Below are positions 60,857 through 64,000 of a stretch of 64,000 nt of DNA, piece by piece. The position numbers and the translations under genes are program-made. Positions within the stretch are counted from its first letter, which is position 1. Every line of letters starts with the position of its first letter. Source of the DNA: Ottowia thiooxydans DSM 14619 (GTDB lineage Bacteria; Pseudomonadota; Gammaproteobacteria; Burkholderiales; Burkholderiaceae_C); contig NZ_AUGX01000010.1 in the NCBI RefSeq assembly GCF_000422885.1, positions 310,001-374,000 of the forward strand, in the 5' to 3' direction. The notes beneath the pieces were generated by a model. It ran no database searches and was not told the origin of the DNA. It saw nothing but the letters and a program-made list of their open reading frames with translations.

Positions 60857-62599
60857 ATGAAAGCCAAACTCCACCACACCGTGCTTGCCATCAGCATGGC
60901 GCTGGCCTTTGCAACCGCCCAGGCAGACACGCTGAAAAAGCCAGCACTCGACGCGATTGCTTCCCAGGCGATCAATGCGTCCGTGACCTTCCCGCAGTTC
61001 TTGCAGAACGTCGCCAAACAGGAATCTAGCGTGGAAGGCGCCGTCAAGCGATATGCGGCGGGAGAGGCACTGAAGGGCGATGACCTGACGAATGTGGCGC
61101 GTTTACTGGGCCTGTACACCCGGCTGACGCAAGAGACCCAGGTACTGCGCAGCATCACCGAGATGGTTGCTTTACCCACGGTGCGCGACGCCAAAATTCC
61201 ACCCTACGAGCACAAAGCCATCATCGACTTTGGCGTGATGGTGGAAAAAATGGCCAAAGACTTCGGCCTGCAGTACCGCAACGTGGACAACCGAATTTTC
61301 GAAGTCACGCTACCAGGTACGGGTGCCGATGAATTCGGCATCCTGACGCACGCTGATGTGGTGCCGGTAGTACCCTCCGAATGGGTGTTGGAAGGCCAGC
61401 AGCTTGACCCCTTCAAAGTCACCCGCGTGGGAGACAAGCTCTATGGCCGCGGCACCATCGATGACAAGGGTTCAATTGCCACCGTGCTGTATGCAATGAA
61501 GGCCGTAAAGGAAGCCAAGCTGCCTGTGCAGCGGAGCATCCGTCTGATGATAGAAACGACGGAGGAAACCGGTGGCGATGCGATGAAGTACTACCGTGGC
61601 AAGACCCAACTGCCTGAATACAACATCGTGCTGGACAGCAAATACCCTGCCGTAGTGGCCGAAAAGGGTGCTGGCGCCATCAAGGCATTTTTTACCGACG
61701 TGAAGACGGATGCGCAGCGGCCCGCGATCACCGCGATGGCTGGCGCCGCATCGTCCAACGCGATTGCACAGACCGCCACCGCTTCCATCGAGGCGGGCGA
61801 CGCAGCCATGCTGGCAGCCCTGGCACAGAAGCTTCAGGCAGCCAAAGACGACTTTGTGGCAAAGAACCTGGGTTCTGGCAAGTTCAGCATCGATATTCTG
61901 CCGGGCGCAGGCAGGATTGAAATCAAGGTGACAGGTAGCTCCGCCCATGGATCGCGACCGGAAGAAGGCGTAAACCCTGTGCCGCGGCTTAGCCTGTTTC
62001 TGCAGCAGGCCCTGCAACTGGATGGGAGCCAGCCCTTGGTGCAGACCAATCAGTACAGCCAGGCCCTTCGCTACATCAATGGCGTTTACGGGCTGGATTA
62101 TTTTGGCAAGGGTCTGAACGTTGCCTATGCCGATAATTTCATGGGGCCATTGACGATTTCGCCCAACTTCATTAAAGCCGGGAATGGCCAGCTGGAAGTG
62201 ACAGCCAACGCCCGCATGCCACGTGGAAAATCGCCAGAGCAACTAAAAGCAGAAATAGAAAAGGGGATCGCCAGCTGGAGTGCCGCTGCCCAGATTCCTG
62301 TGAAAATTGACTACACCCAAGGCAACTGGATGGCACGCGATCCCAAGGGGGCGTGGCTCACTACCTTGTTGAATATTTTTGGCGACACCACTGGCCTCGA
62401 TGCGCAACCGGTGCCCACTGCAGGCAGCACTACCGCGAAGTTGATGCCCAATGCCATCAACTTCGGCCCTGCGATGCCGGGCAAGAAGTACACCGCGCAC
62501 AACGCGCTGGAATACAAGGAGTTGCCCGATCTACAAGCCGATATGCAGATGTTTACCGAGATGCTGGTGCGTATTGGCAATCTGCAGAAAATGCAATAG
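60857..62599 (+). CDS. Exported M20-family dipeptidase (PepV-like)
   Basis: 580 residues with a signal peptide MKAKLHHTVLAISMALAFATAQAD. Metallopeptidase M20 motifs: ILTHADVVPVVPSEW (metal ligand His and Asp, about 170), LYGRGTIDDKGSIATVLYAMK (bridging Asp, about 205-225), and the catalytic Glu-Glu pair in MIETTEETGGDAMKYY (about 235). A lid-type domain contains GRIEIKVTGSSAHGSRPEEGVNP. Homologues cleave dipeptides; the signal places it in the periplasm, unusual for PepV but seen in Burkholderiales. Oddity: the first metal motif reads THADVVP where GHxDVVP is usual. It starts about 190 bases after mdtI and is probably transcribed separately. Confidence 0.9.
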   Translation: MKAKLHHTVLAISMALAFATAQADTLKKPALDAIASQAINASVTFPQFLQNVAKQESSVEGAVKRYAAGEALKGDDLTNVARLLGLYTRLTQETQVLRSITEMVALPTVRDAKIPPYEHKAIIDFGVMVEKMAKDFGLQYRNVDNRIFEVTLPGTGADEFGILTHADVVPVVPSEWVLEGQQLDPFKVTRVGDKLYGRGTIDDKGSIATVLYAMKAVKEAKLPVQRSIRLMIETTEETGGDAMKYYRGKTQLPEYNIVLDSKYPAVVAEKGAGAIKAFFTDVKTDAQRPAITAMAGAASSNAIAQTATASIEAGDAAMLAALAQKLQAAKDDFVAKNLGSGKFSIDILPGAGRIEIKVTGSSAHGSRPEEGVNPVPRLSLFLQQALQLDGSQPLVQTNQYSQALRYINGVYGLDYFGKGLNVAYADNFMGPLTISPNFIKAGNGQLEVTANARMPRGKSPEQLKAEIEKGIASWSAAAQIPVKIDYTQGNWMARDPKGAWLTTLLNIFGDTTGLDAQPVPTAGSTTAKLMPNAINFGPAMPGKKYTAHNALEYKELPDLQADMQMFTEMLVRIGNLQKMQ

Positions 62600-62625
62600 T
62601 TAAGGGCGCGCTGCGGGCGCTTAAC
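62599..62625. terminator. Hairpin between convergent dipeptidase and pncA genes
   Basis: GTTAAG (62599-62604) and CTTAAC (62620-62625) pair around a GC-rich centre, exactly spanning the gap between the two stop codons. No T-run follows on either strand, so termination is only a possibility. Confidence 0.35.
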
Positions 62626-63247
62626 TTGCCAAAAGCTGGGCTGAGGTGATGCGCCCTACTCCCGCTTCGGTCATGGCGTGCCAGGCTTTTTGAAGCGAAC
62701 CGTTCAGATCAATGGCCCGGCATGCGTCTTCAATCACAGCAGCTTCAAAGCCTGCGGAGCGGGCATCCAATGCGCTCCAGGCCACGCAATAGTCAGTGGC
62801 TAATCCACACAGATACACGGAGGTGATGCCCCGCGCCTTTAGGTAGGCAGCCAGGCCGGTGGAAGTTTTTCGATCAGCCTCCATGAAGGCCGAATAGCTA
62901 TCTACATCCCTGTGGAACCCCTTACGAATGATCAGCTGCGCTTGCGGTACTAGCAGATCATCATGCAGGTCAGCATCGCGGGTTCCCTGCACGCAGTGCG
63001 TGGGCCATAGGATCTGCTCGCCGTAGTGCAAGGAGATTGTCTCGAAAGGCTGGCGCCCCGGGTGGTTCGAAGAAAATGAAACATGATTGGCCGGGTGCCA
63101 ATCTTGTGTGAATACTGCGTTTTTGAAAAGCGACGCCACACGATTGATAACCGGAACGACCGCATCACCATCGGCAACGGCCAAGCCTCCGCCTGGCATG
63201 AAACCGTACTGAACGTCGACGATAAGTAGTGCAGTGTTGGAATTCAT
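62621..63247 (-). CDS. pncA: Nicotinamidase
   Basis: 208 residues. The cysteine hydrolase catalytic triad is visible: Asp in LIVDVQYGFMPGGGLAV (about 10), Lys in QLIIRKGFHRDVDSYSAF (about 108), and Cys in YLCGLATDYCVAWSALDA (about 155). Metal ligands lie in FTQDWHPANHVSF (Asp and His) and the signature VQGTRDADLH is present. It converts nicotinamide to nicotinate and ammonia for NAD recycling. ATG 63247 follows AAGG closely. It converges on the M20 gene with a 21-base gap. Confidence 0.94.
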   Translation of the reverse strand: MNSNTALLIVDVQYGFMPGGGLAVADGDAVVPVINRVASLFKNAVFTQDWHPANHVSFSSNHPGRQPFETISLHYGEQILWPTHCVQGTRDADLHDDLLVPQAQLIIRKGFHRDVDSYSAFMEADRKTSTGLAAYLKARGITSVYLCGLATDYCVAWSALDARSAGFEAAVIEDACRAIDLNGSLQKAWHAMTEAGVGRITSAQLLAS

Positions 63248-63286
63248 GCCTTGACTGGAAAGATGTGCGACGGAACCTCAAAACAC

Positions 63287-63445
63287 CGTTCCCGCTGAGC
63301 CAGTCGAAGCTTTGCGCGAGGCTTGGACAGGCTCAAAAATCCGTTCGCGCTGAGCTTGTCGAAGTGTCGCGCAAAGCTTCGACAAGCTCAGCCCGAACGG
63401 CTTTAATGCTTGATCGAAACCATAGAACTTCAGCCCGAACGGTGT
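63287..63445. repeat. Cluster of REP-like palindromic elements
   Basis: 63287-63336 and 63341-63400 are two palindromic elements, the second almost perfect (CCGTTCG..TGAGCTTGTCGAAG, then CTTCGACAAGCTCA..CGAACGG). The following bases (TTGATCGAAACCATAG) also recur after the half copy at 53084-53115. It lies between pncA and the YggU gene; no gene is seen in the remainder up to 63538. Confidence 0.7.
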
Positions 63446-63538
63446 TTATCGATTAAGCGCATTTTGGAATCTGAAGTTGACCCTCATCTCTCGATGATGT
63501 ATTGAATCACCATCTTACTGAAGTCGCCCCCTGGAACT

Positions 63539-63829
63539 TCATTCCGCCATCCACAGAGCCAATAGGGTCTGAGCTGCGACCAGTTCGGCCTTGGTTTCAA
63601 AATCAATTCCAAGAAGTTTTTGTCGGCTTGTTTCGCCGTGCAGCAACTGGACTCTACGCTTTGGAACTGAGAATGCATTCGCAGCCCATTCAATAAGCGC
63701 TGCATTGGCCTTGCCGTCCACCGGAGGAGCAGCCAGCCGTACACGCAGCGCCTCAGCGTGGGCACCCCCAGCTTGTGTGCGCTTGGCGCCCGGCACTGCA
63801 TGAATAGAAAGTTTCAGCTCGTAGGACAT
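63539..63829 (-). CDS. YggU/DUF167-family protein
   Basis: 96 residues from ATG 63829 (MSYELKLSIHAVPGAKRTQA); a start at 63847 is less likely. It has the DUF167 core HAVPGAKRTQ, ALRVRLAAPPVDGKANAALIEWAANAFSVPKRRVQLLHGETSRQKLL. The family is small, widespread and cytoplasmic, with no established biochemical role. It lies in the same direction as the biotin carboxyl carrier gene fragment at the window end but is separated by about 85 bases. Confidence 0.9.
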   Translation of the reverse strand: MSYELKLSIHAVPGAKRTQAGGAHAEALRVRLAAPPVDGKANAALIEWAANAFSVPKRRVQLLHGETSRQKLLGIDFETKAELVAAQTLLALWMAE

Positions 63830-63912
63830 GCAACCAAGTAAGCGCATGGATAAGCGCCGCTAGGCGTTTTCACGCCTAACGCCCAACTCCAGCCGCCCAC
63901 GCGGCTCTGAGA

Positions 63913-64000
63913 CTATTCGAACTCCACAATGGCCTGATCAACGGCAAGACTGTCGCCTTGTTGTGCTTTGATCTCTTTGACAACGCCATCCGCAGTGGCA
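63913..64000 (-). CDS. Biotin carboxyl carrier domain C-terminus (acyl-CoA carboxylase alpha subunit), partial
   Basis: The last 28 codons of a minus-strand gene enter the window from the right and end at a TAG (63913-63915). The sequence ADGVVKEIKAQQGDSLAVDQ and the ending IVEFE are the closing beta strands of a biotinyl domain. In this setting it is most likely the biotin-carrying subunit of propionyl-CoA or another acyl-CoA carboxylase. The biotin lysine and catalytic domains lie outside the window. Confidence 0.7.
   Translation of the reverse strand, partial: ATADGVVKEIKAQQGDSLAVDQAIVEFE

Overview
The window looks like chromosomal DNA of a betaproteobacterium in the order Burkholderiales, most likely Comamonadaceae or a close relative. 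The grounds are the map-glnD gene order, two tripartite-tricarboxylate (Bug/TctC-type) solute receptors, a TgpA-type transglutaminase cluster, GC-rich coding DNA, and intergenic palindromes of a kind common in this group. The assignment is an inference from gene content. No rRNA, tRNA, CRISPR array or intact insertion sequence was seen.

Layout. 1-2.75 kb: end of map, then glnD. 2.77-22.9 kb: an accessory block built around a two-partner secretion / contact-dependent inhibition (CDI) locus on the minus strand. It has a TpsB transporter (19745-21487), a giant FhaB/CdiA-like exoprotein of about 4,800 residues (5283-19706), its presumed immunity gene, and two further degraded toxin-tail/immunity modules downstream (3235-4900). 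The block is bordered by a broken GNAT-toxin remnant (2768-2980) and by a RES-type toxin-antitoxin pair (21854-22866). The RES toxin is truncated and continued in frame by a 90-bp patch copied from the exoprotein gene. 23.3-31.8 kb: fatty-acid/acyl-CoA housekeeping genes on the minus strand (nitronate monooxygenase, acyl-CoA dehydrogenase, etfA, etfB, MscS-like channel, crotonase-fold protein, histone-deacetylase-like amidohydrolase). 31.9-37.0 kb: a plus-strand MoxR-DUF58-TgpA operon followed by MltB. 37.2-42.2 kb: a minus-strand MarR-controlled EmrAB/NodT tripartite efflux operon.

42.5-50.7 kb: a catabolic-looking cluster of two facing groups, each with a Bug receptor, an alpha/beta hydrolase and a cupin protein. 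One also carries RidA, and a LysR gene lies beyond an intruding mazEF pair. The substrate is unknown. 50.9-52.7 kb: a second TpsB gene, very similar to the first but with no exoprotein partner. 53.3-58.2 kb: a three-gene 2-oxoacid:ferredoxin oxidoreductase operon with a GltD-like flavoprotein and a small inverted-repeat-bounded element between the alpha and beta subunit genes. 58.4-64 kb: VOC-fold protein, LysR divergent from an mdtJI-like SMR pair, exported M20 dipeptidase, nicotinamidase, a YggU/DUF167 protein, and the C-terminus of a biotin carboxyl carrier domain running off the window.

The parts most worth attention are the exoprotein locus with its serial toxin/immunity modules and RES chimera, the orphan TpsB, the uncharacterised Bug/cupin/hydrolase cluster, and several inverted-repeat elements in intergenic DNA. 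All functional statements come from motif recognition by eye; no database search was run.
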